From: Macrocystis pyrifera
Lineage: Eukaryota; Sar; Phaeophyceae; Laminariales; Laminariaceae
Direction: 5' to 3'
Assembly: GCA_031763025.1 (NCBI GenBank)
Contig: JASSKH010000022.1
Span: 406,628-470,627, forward strand
Length of the DNA: 64,000 nt
Shown piece after piece: positions 23,373 through 33,234 of this stretch (positions are counted from its first letter, which is position 1; each line of letters starts with the position of its first letter). Below the pieces are notes generated by a model, which saw only the letters and a program-made list of their open reading frames with translations, was not told the origin of the DNA and did no database searches. The position numbers and the translations under genes were made by a program.

Positions 23373-23695
23373 TTTTTTTTTATCGTCACTTTTACTTTCC
23401 AGCCCACTCGTAGGAGGTTTTACCCTCGACGATCTTCTGAACAAACCGTGGTCACAGGTGTCGTCCCTTCTCCCCCCCGGTACATGCCTTTAGTTTTCAT
23501 CGCGCATAGGGTTCAGCATTCCCACTGCTCGTCGATTTTCATCGAATGTACAGCTAACTCACGCTCTCGCGCTCTCCGCTAATCAATTTTATGCAAGAAA
23601 AAGTCCCTATGAGCATGCACTCGGTGAGACTCGAACTCACGAAATTGATCTTGATAGGCTCGCGGACCACCTACCAAGCCACCGGGGACGCCGGC
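23373..23695 (-). mobile_element. tRNA-derived SINE
   Basis: Minus-strand element: a tRNA-like head at the right end, a ~250-bp unrelated body, and an A-rich tail (seen as a T-run at 23373-23381 on the plus strand). Unit 1 of the surrounding tandem repeat reads straight through the insertion point (GTGGATATGTATAGTAC near 23014-23030), while unit 2 has GTGGATATATA[SINE]TATAGTAC. The paralogous unit is therefore an empty site. Short TATA duplications flank the insert. Part of the body (near 23510-23545) resembles 53755-53800. Confidence 0.75.
23617..23691 (-). tRNA. tRNA-like SINE head (pseudo-tRNA)
   Basis: The minus strand has an A-box-like TGGCTTGGTAGG and, about 43 bases on, a B-box-like AGTTCGAGTCT. 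A perfect T-arm stem is present: GTGAG, loop TTCGAGT, CTCAC. The acceptor stem pairs only partly, and no normal anticodon arm can be formed. It is therefore not a functional tRNA; the two boxes would serve as an RNA polymerase III internal promoter for the SINE. Confidence 0.65.
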
Positions 23696-24014
23696 TATAG
23701 TACGAAATAATACGAAGAGATACGTTGTGTTCTACCTGTTGTCCGGACAAGTCCTATCAACAGCCGACCTCTGAAATAATATTATTAATACAATATTATT
23801 ATATTCTTACGACCCAGCAGTAGATTCGTTCTAGAGACATGTCCACCATTGTGGGTCCTCTGCCATCTGCCCGAGATATTTATATATATGTACTGTAAAT
23901 ATTTCACATTTCACTCCCGGCGACGAACCCGCCGTGCCACCATCCGGACGACACATTGCTGTGCGGTGTCTTTTTTTGAGGTATGTACATTATTGTCTTT
24001 TTTCGCAACAAGCC

Positions 24015-24375
24015 GGGGCATGCCGTGGCACCACCTGCGGCAAAACCTTCCACGGCATCTTCCACGGCATACCACGGAACCTTCCACGGACCTCCACGGT
24101 ATATACCATGGGACCCTAACCCTAACCCTAACCCTAACCCTAACCCCAACCCTAAGCTAGGTGCCGTGGACATTGGGGTGCCGTGGGGGTTGCCATGATA
24201 TGCCGTGGGATTGCCATGGAGTGCCGTGGCGGTAACCGCGGGGGTTGCCATGGTACTACCCATGGCATGTCATGGCCACCCCCACGGCGTGCCATGGAAT
24301 CTTATGCCACACCATGGGATGCCGTGGTGATGCCATGGTATGCCATGGGCGGTACCATGACAATGCCACGACATG
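24015..24375. repeat. CCRTGG palindromic array around interstitial telomere repeats
   Basis: Left of the telomere-like tract the motifs read mostly TTCCACGGCAT; right of it mostly TGCCGTGG/TGCCATGG, so the array is largely inverted about the tract. About twenty CC(A/G)TGG or complementary cores are present. It resembles the longer CCGTGGG array of the palindrome arms. Non-coding. Confidence 0.75.
24114..24155 (+). repeat. Interstitial CCCTAA (TTAGGG) repeat
   Basis: About five perfect CCCTAA units, then slightly degenerate units ending ACCCCAACCCTAA. TTAGGG telomeres are widespread in heterokonts and animals. Being internal, this tract marks an old end fusion, a repair insertion, or a subtelomeric repeat. 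Confidence 0.9.
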
Positions 24376-24572
24376 CCCATGACAAGGTCAAATAGTGTAG
24401 AACCCTGGTCATGAACGACCTGCTGAGAAGGGTCAGAAGCGGCAATACCCAGACGATGTACCCGAGGCGGTGAAGTGATCAATCGACGAGTTCAAAGCCC
24501 CTGTTGGATTCGAGTTGTTGCCCTGCCCATCGGGCCTCCAGAGGTCGATCGTTTTTTAACTGGGGCGTGCGT

Positions 24573-24763
24573 ATGGTGAGGAAGGGCGTCGTCGCCGACA
24601 AGGGGGGGCACACCAAACAGGAGTGGGTCTGTATGGCAAGCGAGACTTGTGGACAGGCCAGGAAGCGACTGGCGATAACATCGGCGCAGACGTCGAACGC
24701 GACACAGCATTTGAGCCAAGTGCACAAGCTAAAGAGATCCAAAGCGAAAGCCATGCAGATAAC
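24573..24763 (+). CDS. hAT transposase exon 1: BED zinc finger
   Basis: The frame starts at ATG 24573. Residues EWVCMASETC, then TSNATQHLSQVHK, give the C-x5-C...H-x4-H pattern of a BED DNA-binding finger, the usual N-terminal domain of hAT transposases. The exon ends at a good donor, ATAAC|GTGAGT. Phase 2 at this donor fits an acceptor at 25131/25132. It is the first exon of the dispersed gene that continues to about 38.1 kb. Most of this exon exists again, inverted, at 24820-24948. Confidence 0.7.
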
Positions 24764-24948
24764 GTGAGTACAACAACTACGGAGGTGTGCTTAGACGTGA
24801 AACGTGCTCGATAGTATACTGCTGTGTCGCGTTCGAGGTTTGCGCAGACGTGATCTTCAGTCGCCAGGACTGTCGACATGTTTCGGTTGCTATGCAGACC
24901 CATTCCTGTTTGATGTACGAGCCCCCCTTGTCGGCGACGACGCCCTAG
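24583..24948. repeat. Foldback: BED exon and its inverted copy
   Basis: 24583-24710 and the reverse complement of 24820-24948 align with roughly 80% identity by eye. Shared blocks include GGGCGTCGTCGCCGACAAGG, the TGGGTCTG block and TCGAACGCGACACAGCA. The loop is about 110 bp. On the minus strand the copy still shows IKQEWVC and TSAQTSNATQ but is interrupted. A transcript across intron 1 would form a long hairpin. Confidence 0.8.
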
Positions 24949-25131
24949 TATAGAACCCAGGGTGGTGTCATAAATATGAGTATAATAGCACCACGTGGTA
25001 CGTGGTGAGGTACCAGATACGTGTGGACCAACGCCCGAATCACACGCGCTAACCATTCACCCCGCCGCGCCACGCCCCGCCATGCGCGTTGTTGTTGTTC
25101 GGCAAAACTCCTTTCACTAAATCGCAGGAAG

Positions 25132-25339
25132 GATCGTGCAGAGGTCAAGGTACAAACAAACCTCGTTGAAGAGCACATTGTACCAAGACGACCCGGATCG
25201 GTTCACAGAGGTGGAGTTTGTGAAAACGATCCACATCGTCGCCATGATTCCCTTCACGTTCCCAGAGCATCCCGTGGTGCGGCACCTGCTATCTGTGCTC
25301 AACCCCGCGTTCGACACGCGAGGTCTTCACCACAAGGCG
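25132..25339 (+). CDS. hAT transposase exon 2: N-terminal helical region
   Basis: The acceptor follows CACTAAATCGCAGGAAG, or alternatively CGCAG at 25127. Residues TEVEFVKTIHIVAMIPFTFP then VVRHLLSVLNPAFDTRG match the 'PF...fr.ll..lNP' block that precedes the catalytic core of hAT transposases. The donor is AAGGCG|GTGAGA. Its order after the BED exon and before the RNase-H exon fits one gene. The exon with the first catalytic Asp was not found between here and exon 3. Confidence 0.65.
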
Positions 25340-25874
25340 GTGAGAAAAATCTAACGAACCGTTCCGTTCGGCTCTAACAAAATTCCAAACCGTGAAAAAA
25401 CCGGGGGGGTCTTTAAAAGCAAGTAACTTTGTGTGGCGCAGGTACGGTGCGGTGCGGGTTTGGCGGGTTTCAACCAAACCGCACCCCGACGTACGATTGG
25501 TTGCAAACCGCGACGACCCGCGCTGTACGATTATTGAAACATACAAACCACACAGAGCCGTATTCCCGAAAACTATAAACCGCATGGAACCGTGCAGTGT
25601 AATTTTGAAATAGTAAAAAACGCACCGCGGTTATGGTCCACACACACGTGGAAAGCCTCTCGGAAAAAATGGGAAAATTGTAATTGCTCCGATATATGAT
25701 TCCGGAGGCCGCCATTAATAGGGATCGCAAGGTTCACCAATCCCGCAGGCTGTTTGTGTCAATAGAAATTGCCAGGCCGACTGATTCCGCAGGCTGTTCG
25801 ACAATCGGAATTGCCAGACGAAGGGATTCATGAGTGACTAATAAATGGAATTGCGCCGACAAATTGCTCTGGAG
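25340..25874. other. hAT intron sequence before nested element
   Basis: Holds GGTTTGGCGGGTTT/AAACCGCACC patches (25440-25560) and CAATAG-type AATTGCC motifs (25740-25870). Ends at the CTCTGGAG target of the nested hAT. No exon recognised. Confidence 0.5.
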
Positions 25875-26549
25875 TAGTGTTGGTAAGCAACAATAACAAG
25901 CATGCTTAATCACGTTTTTTGTGGGTTGCTTAATCGAAGCATAATCAAAGCATCGTAGCCGTGCTTATTTGCTTAAGCAAATAAGCATGCTTAATTAAGC
26001 AACCGAAATTAGTTGATTAAGCATTTTTTTTTTTCCCTTTCTGTGCTAGATAACTTCGTACTTTAGCGTCGCGGCACTGCTGTAAGCCTCCGTCAGCATG
26101 GCCCGCTCGTCGTCTCAACAATATGGATGAGGAGAGGTGACACACGCCGACCAAACAGCACCAGGAAACGTCTTTGCACGTCTGTGAGGGTGCCTGGTCA
26201 AGTAAACCGTTCTATGGGTTGATGTGCCAACATGACGGAAGGAGATGAGGTATTAATATAGTGGATGGCATGCAGACATGCAGAAGAGAAAAAACATACG
26301 AGGTGTGGGTGGATGATACCACATACCTGGTATGTTTTTCTTTCAAGTTTTTACCAAATCCATCAGCTGTGGGAGAGACCGGTTGAATGGCGATACTCCA
26401 TATTGCAAGCTGAGAGCTGAGTGTGCGTGGTGCTTGATGCACTCACAAAAATATTTCCAGTACGTCAGCTGTGAGTCCAACCGTCCAACCGGGTGAGTGT
26501 GTAAATTACTGTTTTGAATTTCGAATTTTTCAGGGCGTTTGGCGGGTTA

Positions 26550-27325
26550 TGACCTGAACCGCCGGGTCGGGTCACGGGGTGTTCAAAATGTCACGGGTCG
26601 GGTCGGGTCGATTTAGGAAGTGTTCGAAATCTCACGGGTTGGGTCGGGTCGGGTCAAGAGGTTTTCAAATCTCACGGGTCGGGTCGGGTCAAGAGTTTTT
26701 CAAATCTCACGGGTCGGGTCGGGTCAAGAGGTGATGCAAAGCTCACGGGTCGGGTCAGGTCATGACCCGCGAGAAACGGGTCACTCGCGGGTCGGCCCAA
26801 CGTGACCCGCGAGTTCTTTTCTGCTGACCCGCGGGTCGGACCCGCGCATCCGGCCCGCGGATCTGACTCTCAAAGCACTTCCCGCTCTCTTACCCAAAGG
26901 CTTTTCTCGTACAAATACTCAATAATACTCCTTTGGTATCTTATTCACTCATTAAAACACTACCAAATCCATATACGCATGCCCGCATCCATTTATACCC
27001 ACTACAGCCAGGCCACATATCGCTTGTGGGCACAGAAATAGATAATAAATTGTTTTTGAAGTGTTGACCCACGGGCCGGATTCACAGGTCGGACCTGCGG
27101 GTCAAGAGAAATAGTCTCACGGGTCAAGGTGACCCGAACCGCATGAAACCCGTGTCTCACGGGTCAATCCGAAGGTGGCGGGTCGGGTCGGGTCGGGTCA
27201 AGATATTTTCAAATCTCACGGGTCGGGTCGGGTCGGATCAACAACTTTTAAAATCTCGCGGGTCGGGTCGGGTTGGGTCAAGAGGCTTTCAAAATCTCGC
27301 GGGTCGGGTCGGGTCAGCTTACAGG
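26550..27325. repeat. GGGTC pentamer arrays inside nested hAT
   Basis: Two blocks (26560-26860 and 27065-27320) of CGGGTCGGGTCGGGTC interspersed with TTTTCAAATCTCACGGG spacers of about 40-45 bp. A unique AT-rich segment lies between them. The same pentamer array recurs at 62750-62975. Confidence 0.85.
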
Positions 27326-27355
27326 AGGCAGCAGTACTGCAGGAGTGCAGCATTG

Positions 27356-27904
27356 CTAGTGTACAGTGTGCAAGAACGCTACGAGTACGATGCCCTTGTC
27401 GTCAGCTGGACCCTTTCCGACAGAGCCGTGGGAGTCTTGCCGAACTTGCTCGGCGTACGCCGGCAGATTCTTGTGGCGGGCGTCAAGGTGCCGTGCTAAG
27501 TTTGAAGTCGACGGTGCCTTGACGACGGGCTTTGGGCAGCCTTCCACCTAGCATTTGGCAAGTTTCTTATTCTTGCTCGTTCCTTGAAGGAAAAATGACC
27601 AGAGGGGCTACTTCTTCTGGCGTGGTGTTTGCCATTCCACGGATGCGGCCTCACAGCGGCCATCGGCCTTGCGAGCGCCAGCGGCGGCGGCAGGGGGCTT
27701 TGCGACCTGCTGCACACTGTCGTCGGTGTTGCTGTCGGACATCCCGTCGTCGACACTGCTGGGGTGGTCTTCGTCGTCAGCTGATTCAGAAGGATCCGAA
27801 GGTGCACCGGCTACCTCACCGTGCGCCTTGCCGGAGGTTGTCGGGCGCACAGACTGGATAGAGGCCCTCGTCGCCGCCGCACTGCCTTTTCTGGCGCCAC
27901 TCAT
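27356..27904 (-). pseudogene. hAT transposase N-terminus with BED finger, two in-frame TAG
   Basis: One reading frame from ATG 27904 runs to about 27356. A Ser/Asp-rich leader of 98 codons is followed by TAG (27608-27610). Next comes PLWSFFLQ...KLAKC, a second TAG (27548-27550), then VEGCPKPVVKAPSTSNLARH and LDARH. The pattern W..F, C..C, H..H is a BED finger. The rest of the transposase is missing and is replaced by GGGTC repeats. The frame is otherwise uninterrupted across both stops. Confidence 0.7.
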
Positions 27905-28074
27905 GACACGATCCCACGAAACCCAAACGCCGAAGGCAAGACTGCCGTGTGGTCCGGTACCTGTGGTATGTTCCCTGTGTGCTGCGCTGTGCTATGGCTG
28001 TGCACTGGTTCGCTGTGTGCGGGCTGTGTGTGGTGTGTGGTGGTCGTGTGCTAGAGTTGCACCCCGGCCTCAAA

Positions 28075-28845
28075 ATTTGGAACCGGGTACCCGACCGGGT
28101 GGGGGGCATTCCAGTCGGAACCGAAACCGGGTAGCCGGGGCTCCGGCGGACACTGGTACCCGGGTACCCGGGTTACCAGACACTATTTGCTCCCCTTTTA
28201 GGCTTTCAGTGGGACACGGTTTATTTACCATACACTATTTGCTCCCCTTTTTGCGTTTGAGCGGTGGCGTGGTAAGGCGGCCACGGGTACCCGGTTTACC
28301 AAACATTGTTTTCTCCCCTTTCCACGTTTGAGCGGTGGCGTTGTAAGGCGGACACGGGTACCCGGGTACCCGGGTTACCATACACTGTTTATATGGTGGT
28401 CGATCTCATTGCCGCAATCACATCGGTCTCCCTACGAACAATTCAGCAAAATCGAAAGGTTGGGACTTCTCGTGATTGGTCTATCTTCTGTGGTTCATGG
28501 TAAAGTAGGGCCATCTACGCTGTGGTAGAGGTATCGAGTGAGTGCGTCTGTGTACTCGTGTGTAGCGTGTTGTGCGAAGGCAGGTAGGGGTATTCTCTAT
28601 TGTCGGTCTGTAGTCTGCCGGGACGGGAAGCGAGAGCCCAGGGGCACAGCTGCTGCTGCAGTTTATGTATGGATCAAGTTATACCCCGGTCTTGGGGCCT
28701 CCGTATAGAACAATTGACGGGTACCCAGGTACCCGGGTACCCGAGGTACAAATACCCGCGATTCCGTGAGTTGGACCGGGACGGTTCCGGTTCCGACGGT
28801 TCCGAGTACCCACCACCGGGTACCCGGTTCTCAGTCGGGCGGTGT
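28075..28845. repeat. GGGTACCCGGG tracts and ACACTATTTGCTCCCC minisatellite
   Basis: GGGTACCCGGGTACCCGG palindromic tracts lie near 28140-28175, 28355-28375, 28715-28745 and 28790-28830. Between 28170 and 28400 a unit with TACCAKACACTATTTGCTCC and GAGCGGTGGCGTGGTAAGGC recurs irregularly (near 28174, 28228, 28296, 28377). Non-coding. Confidence 0.75.
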
Positions 28846-29339
28846 GCAACTCTATCGTGTGCTGAACCCGGTGCTAAACGCCTTCCACTCCACTAGAAAT
28901 TACTAAATTGCACCGCAAATAAACAAATAAGCATGCTTAATCAAGCAACTTCCTGTGAACTCGCTTAATCACAGAACTTGCTTAATAAGCAAATAAGCAT
29001 GCTTAATCAAGCAACTTTCCCCCAGATAAGCAACAATCAAAGCAAGCCCTTTTTAAAGTTGCTTACCAACACTACTCTGGAGGATGTCAACTAGTTGAAA
29101 CATGTCGGGCAATAGACTTGGCGTCCATTAATCTATAGAACGTTGTAGTTGCAGCAGTGCATGATTACACACGGCCATACTGCCATAAAAGGTATACACG
29201 ATTGTTAGCTACCTTGAACAATAGACATCGCAATAGACTGTTGGTCCTACAATAGACACCACGACCAATTGGAATTGCCCGGACAATTCATTCGTAACAT
29301 GTTATTGCAATTAGAATTGTACAAGAATTTATAAAATTA

Positions 29340-29830
29340 GAATTGTATAAGAAACTAAGAAAACACGTCAGCTGTGAGTTCAACCGATCGGCAGATCGGT
29401 CGATACTCAACTTTGCAAGCTGCGTGAACCGCGCGCGTTTTCCATTATTTCCCTCGCGATTGACTACTGGCCAGAGACTCCCCTGGATGCCACCAGGGTC
29501 GACGAGACGATAATACTTACAGCTGGTTCGATTTCCAATTGATTTCGGCCAGTACCATTTCGCGCACTGAAACAGCAGATCGACACGTGAGGGCCGGGGT
29601 ACACAAGTATACATTTTGAAGTACGTCAGCAGTGAGTTCGACTGATTAAATAGTTGATACTCAACTTTGCAAGCTGCGTAATACGCCTCGTCTATATTCC
29701 ATTTTTACCTAATTTTACAATTATTGTGATAAACCGAGCGCGCGTATTCTATATGTGATTCCTTGTCAAAGATATAGGCCAGCGGCTCCCCTGGATGCTG
29801 CCCGGGTCAACAGGACAATTTTAACTAATC
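29340..29830 (+). repeat. Dispersed repeat GTCAGCTGTGAGTTC, two tandem copies
   Basis: Two units (about 29365-29500 and 29621-29815) share ACGTCAGCWGTGAGTTC, ACTCAACTTTGCAAGCTGCG and CCAG-G-CTCCCCTGGATGC. A third, inverted copy is at 49140-49320, and a fragment lies near 26375-26480. No coding capacity recognised. Confidence 0.7.
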
Positions 29831-29939
29831 ATTCTGCGCACTGATACTATATAACCCGAACAAGGGATATTGATATGATGTCGCAACATGTTGAAACCTT
29901 TGCATTTCACAAATATTTATAGATTGAGTGTTGTTGATT

Positions 29940-30625
29940 TGGTTCTAAGTGTGAATTAGAATTGCAAAATCAACACTATTCGGAGTGTTGCTATCAATTG
30001 GATTTGGCCGGACAAACTATTCAAAAGACTGTCAATTAATTGGAATTGTCTGTGGCAACTTGTTTGCACAGCATACTCCAATGCTCTATTACTTGTGCAA
30101 TATATTCGGGGACCTGCCCACAATAGACTATTGTTTTCACAATAGTTATTTCGGGTATCTATTAAATGAAATTGGTCGAGCAATTGATCTCGTACGTAAT
30201 GAGCCCAACAAATATAATGTTCTGGGCAACAGGTTATTGGTCTGTCCTTCCAATAGGAATTGGTTAGGCAATAGGTTTCTGCCGTGACCCACCAATAGAA
30301 ATTGTTTGAGCAATATATCATTGGTCTGTTATGCTAATAGGAATTGTACAGACAATAGGTTTCTGTTTTTATCTATCAATAGAAATTGTTGGAGCAATAG
30401 AATATTGGTCTGTTATTCCAATAGGAATTGTGCAGGCAATAGGTTTCTGCCCTGATTTACCAATAGAAATTATTCAGGCAGTAGATTATTTGTCTAATTG
30501 TTCCGGCAATAGATTATTTGTCTGATATTCCAATAGGAATAGGGTAGGCAGCAGGTTTCTGCCGTGATCTACCAACAGAAATTGTTCGGGCAATAGATTA
30601 GTGGTGAATGAATGAAGTGTTACTG
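29940..30625 (+). repeat. CAATAG array with 84-bp period
   Basis: CAATAGGAATTG, CAATAGGTTTCTGCCGTG, CAATAGAAATTG and CAATAG-ATATTGGTCTG segments alternate. The marker ATAGGTTTCTG falls at 30271, 30355 and 30439 (period 84), and a variant is at 30551 (112). Each 84-bp unit looks like two ~42-bp subunits. Degenerate forms extend left to about 29100 and reappear at 39290-39570. Confidence 0.7.
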
Positions 30626-32854
30626 ACCAAGAGGTTCCTGCTCCACAGCGGTAGACTTAGTTTTTCGCTTTACTCAACCAAACTACAATATATATAAGGG
30701 TTAGGGTTAATAGGGTATTTACATATGTTTGATCTATTGTCGGAAGGCAAGCATAATAATAATCATAATTAGCATCCAATAGGTTCCTGCTCCACAATAG
30801 ACTCAATTTTTTTTTCACAACAGATACTCTGATGGATGCCTCCAATAAGAACTTTTCGGTCAATACGTAGTATCTGGTAAATTTCTGCCGTGATTGAAAC
30901 AGACCAATTATTGTGCTTGCCTTCCGACAACATAGCGTAGATGCCGTTCCGATATAAATATAAACGGAATATCCTATTAATAGCGTATATCAGCGTTTTA
31001 TTTGTTTGTGTTGTCAGGAAAAAACGTTTTTTTTTGTTTAACCCAAGAGGAAATGCAACGACAACATATTTCTAGCATTATCAAAACTGTTGTCTGTTCG
31101 ATAGGTTCCTGCTCCGGTGCAAATGGTTGTCTGTTCGATAGGTTTTTAGGTCTATGAGCTGCAGCGACGGAATGTGACGTGATTTGCGCCGAACTCCTCT
31201 GAACTAGGGTTGTCGGGGGTATTCTCCAGGATAGACGCTGCTGCAAGGTTTCGCTGTCGTTGCACGCCGGTCTAGGACAGGAAAACGACTTTTTACACCA
31301 AAGAGCGATACATAGTGATGTACTGTGTGGACAGTGCGGGGGCCACATTGAGGCCGTGGGTGTGACCAGCAAGATTTGCAGGGCCGAAGGGTGTTGTACA
31401 AGTTGCCTTGATTTTAGGCTGATGATCGTTTGGCGGGTTTAAAGTAAAAGACGACTTTGCTCAGTATCACCTCCACGTGGTTGAATCACTATTTCGGACT
31501 TGGGCTTGGGCGTTGTCAGCAGCAAGGTCACGCGACAGTGCATCATGACATCATCCGATCGTTCCTCCGGTTGACGTCGCTTGAGAAACTGCGGTCTCTT
31601 CTCACTCTGGTCGCGTCGCAGACATTTTTTTTTAGCGTGTTGTTCCTTGGCCCCATAAAAGCACAAAACTCACACACCAAACCAGTGCTAGATGCTGCGC
31701 TGGTTCTTTGGCCCGATAAAACCGCAAAACTCACTCTCGAGCCACACAGCTCCTCCAGTTCACTAGCCGATAGGGGTATGCTCAATGAACAAGTGTGCAA
31801 ATTTCAGAGTCTGAAAAAAGGTCAGTGTGAATGTTAACCCTCTAATAAGCTTGGGGCGGTATGCCCAAACCAGCCTGTATACCTGGTCCGTTTACACTCA
31901 AAAACAGGGATACATGTGTACTCAAATCGAGTAAAACACACACCACACCAATCAATATTTCTTTTCCGAAACCATTGCCTATTTTCGGTCGAAAAAAACG
32001 GTACACGAATAAGGGTCATTTTTCTCGAGAAGTTTTTCCCCTAGTTTTTACCTTTTGTTCATGCAATTTTTCAATCTTGCAGGTTTTCCTGATTTTTTTT
32101 TTCAAATATATAAAATTCAACATGATTTTTTGTTCAGGATTATTTGACGAACCGTGACAACGCCAACGTATATTGATACATATCTTCAATTTTTTCCAAA
32201 CTTTAGAAATTTTGGGAATACAAGCTCTCCGATAAGAATGAACCTAACCCGACTCGAAAAAGTCAAGGCAGACGGGGAGGTGGGCGGTCAGACGCAATAC
32301 TTGAAAGTGTACGCTCTATGCAAGTGGTTTTTGGTCAACGCAGTGTTTATCGCGGGGGTTTTTACTCCCAAGTCCAACAAGTGTACCTGTTTTCAGCTGT
32401 TGCCCAATAACGATATATATAAATCGGTCAACACCCGTAGGTGTCCACAATATTTGATGGCTTGATATGGGCCACTTGTCCGGAAAATGTTTGACGGGAC
32501 AGGCCGGGCCGCCCGACATTTCGAAATTTCGATGGACAGGGCCGGGGCAACCGCCCATATCGCCGAAACTCAAGGGCCGGGCCGAGCCGTGGCCCAACAA
32601 ATGGCAAATAGATGGGCCGGGCTGGCCCACCAGTGCCGGCCAAGGCTTTCGTGCTGAACTGGTCCAGGCCAGGCCGTTTGAAAACCGTCTCGTAAAAGGA
32701 AATCAATACTTTGATTTACACTAACTGAAGCAACTAAATATTTTTATCCCACCTCCCCCCGCCCGCGCGCTCAGCAAACATAGCTTCTTTTCATTGTGGG
32801 AATGCTTATAAGTGATGAACGTTAAAGCTCATGCTGACATTATATCGCTGGCAG
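30626..32854. other. Probable hAT intron; no exon recognised
   Basis: Contains AT-rich DNA, GGGTTAGGGTT near 30699, and GGGCCGGGC-rich low complexity at 32490-32660. Frames at 31260-31442 and 31457-31837 have no motif of the transposase. An exon carrying the first catalytic Asp would be expected somewhere before 32855 but was not identified. Confidence 0.45.
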
Positions 32855-33234
32855 GAGTGCGCATTTTCTACCTGGACGAGAAGATGAGCGCCAAGTCGCA
32901 CCTACTCGCCGTGAAGCTTTTCAGACCGCCGCCCTCAATCGCAAAGGTCACGGGCGAGGTGGATCTAGAGTGGCTGAGGCAAGTCTTGTGCCAGTTCGGC
33001 CTAACGATGGACGACCTTGCTAGCGCGGTGACGGACGCTGGATCGGATGTGAAGAGCGGGGTTGGATCCGCTTGCAAATGGGAGTGGTGCATCCCCCACC
33101 TACTCAACCGCGTGACGACGGACGGGGCCGTGATGTCACAGGCGGCGAACCAGTCGAAGAACCCTCTGTGCCGCAGCCTGATAAAAGCATGCAAGAAAGT
33201 GGTGGAGCACCACAACAAGTCCCCTGCAGCCAAG
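32855..33234 (+). CDS. hAT transposase exon 3: RNase-H core
   Basis: Acceptor CTGGCAG|GAG, donor GCCAAG|GTATTG, ending in phase 0. Residues FYLDEKMSAKSHLLAVKLF, then FGLTMDDLASAVTDAGSDVK, then CIPHLLNRV match the second beta-hairpin, the catalytic-Asp block (TDAGSD) and the CxxH motif of hAT RNase-H-like transposases. The exon is intact over 126 codons. Confidence 0.8.

Larger units (their letters stand above)
22926..23990. repeat. Tandem repeat, three units starting GTAAATATTTCACATTTC
   Basis: Units begin near 22930, 23270 and 23895. Each reads GTAAATATTTCACATTTCRC, then CCCGGCGACGAACCC and a GTGCGGTG block. Units 1 and 2 also share TTGTCCGGACAA and CTAGAGACATGYCCACCATT. Unit 1 is about 340 bp. 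Unit 2 is about 625 bp because a SINE sits inside it (23373-23695). Unit 3 is cut short before 23990. Confidence 0.8.
25875..29074 (-). mobile_element. Nested hAT element, 3200 bp, with 8-bp TSD
   Basis: The ends are exact inverted repeats TAGTGTTGGTAAGCAAC (25875-25891) and GTTGCTTACCAACACTA (29058-29074). They are flanked by the 8-bp direct repeat CTCTGGAG at 25867-25874 and 29075-29082. An 8-bp TSD and TAGTG-type ends are hallmarks of the hAT superfamily. Subterminal copies of AAGCATGCTTAATYAAGCAA occur at both ends (25930-26000; 28925-29010), a likely transposase binding pattern. Inside are only an N-terminal BED-type fragment (minus strand) and simple repeats, so the element is non-autonomous. 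Confidence 0.95.

Noticed and set aside
23617..23691. Functional tRNA gene
   Set aside because: The acceptor stem has mismatches and no anticodon arm forms. It is the head of a SINE.
24820..24948. Second, independent hAT gene on the minus strand
   Set aside because: It is a partial, interrupted inverted copy of the adjacent BED exon, with no further domains.
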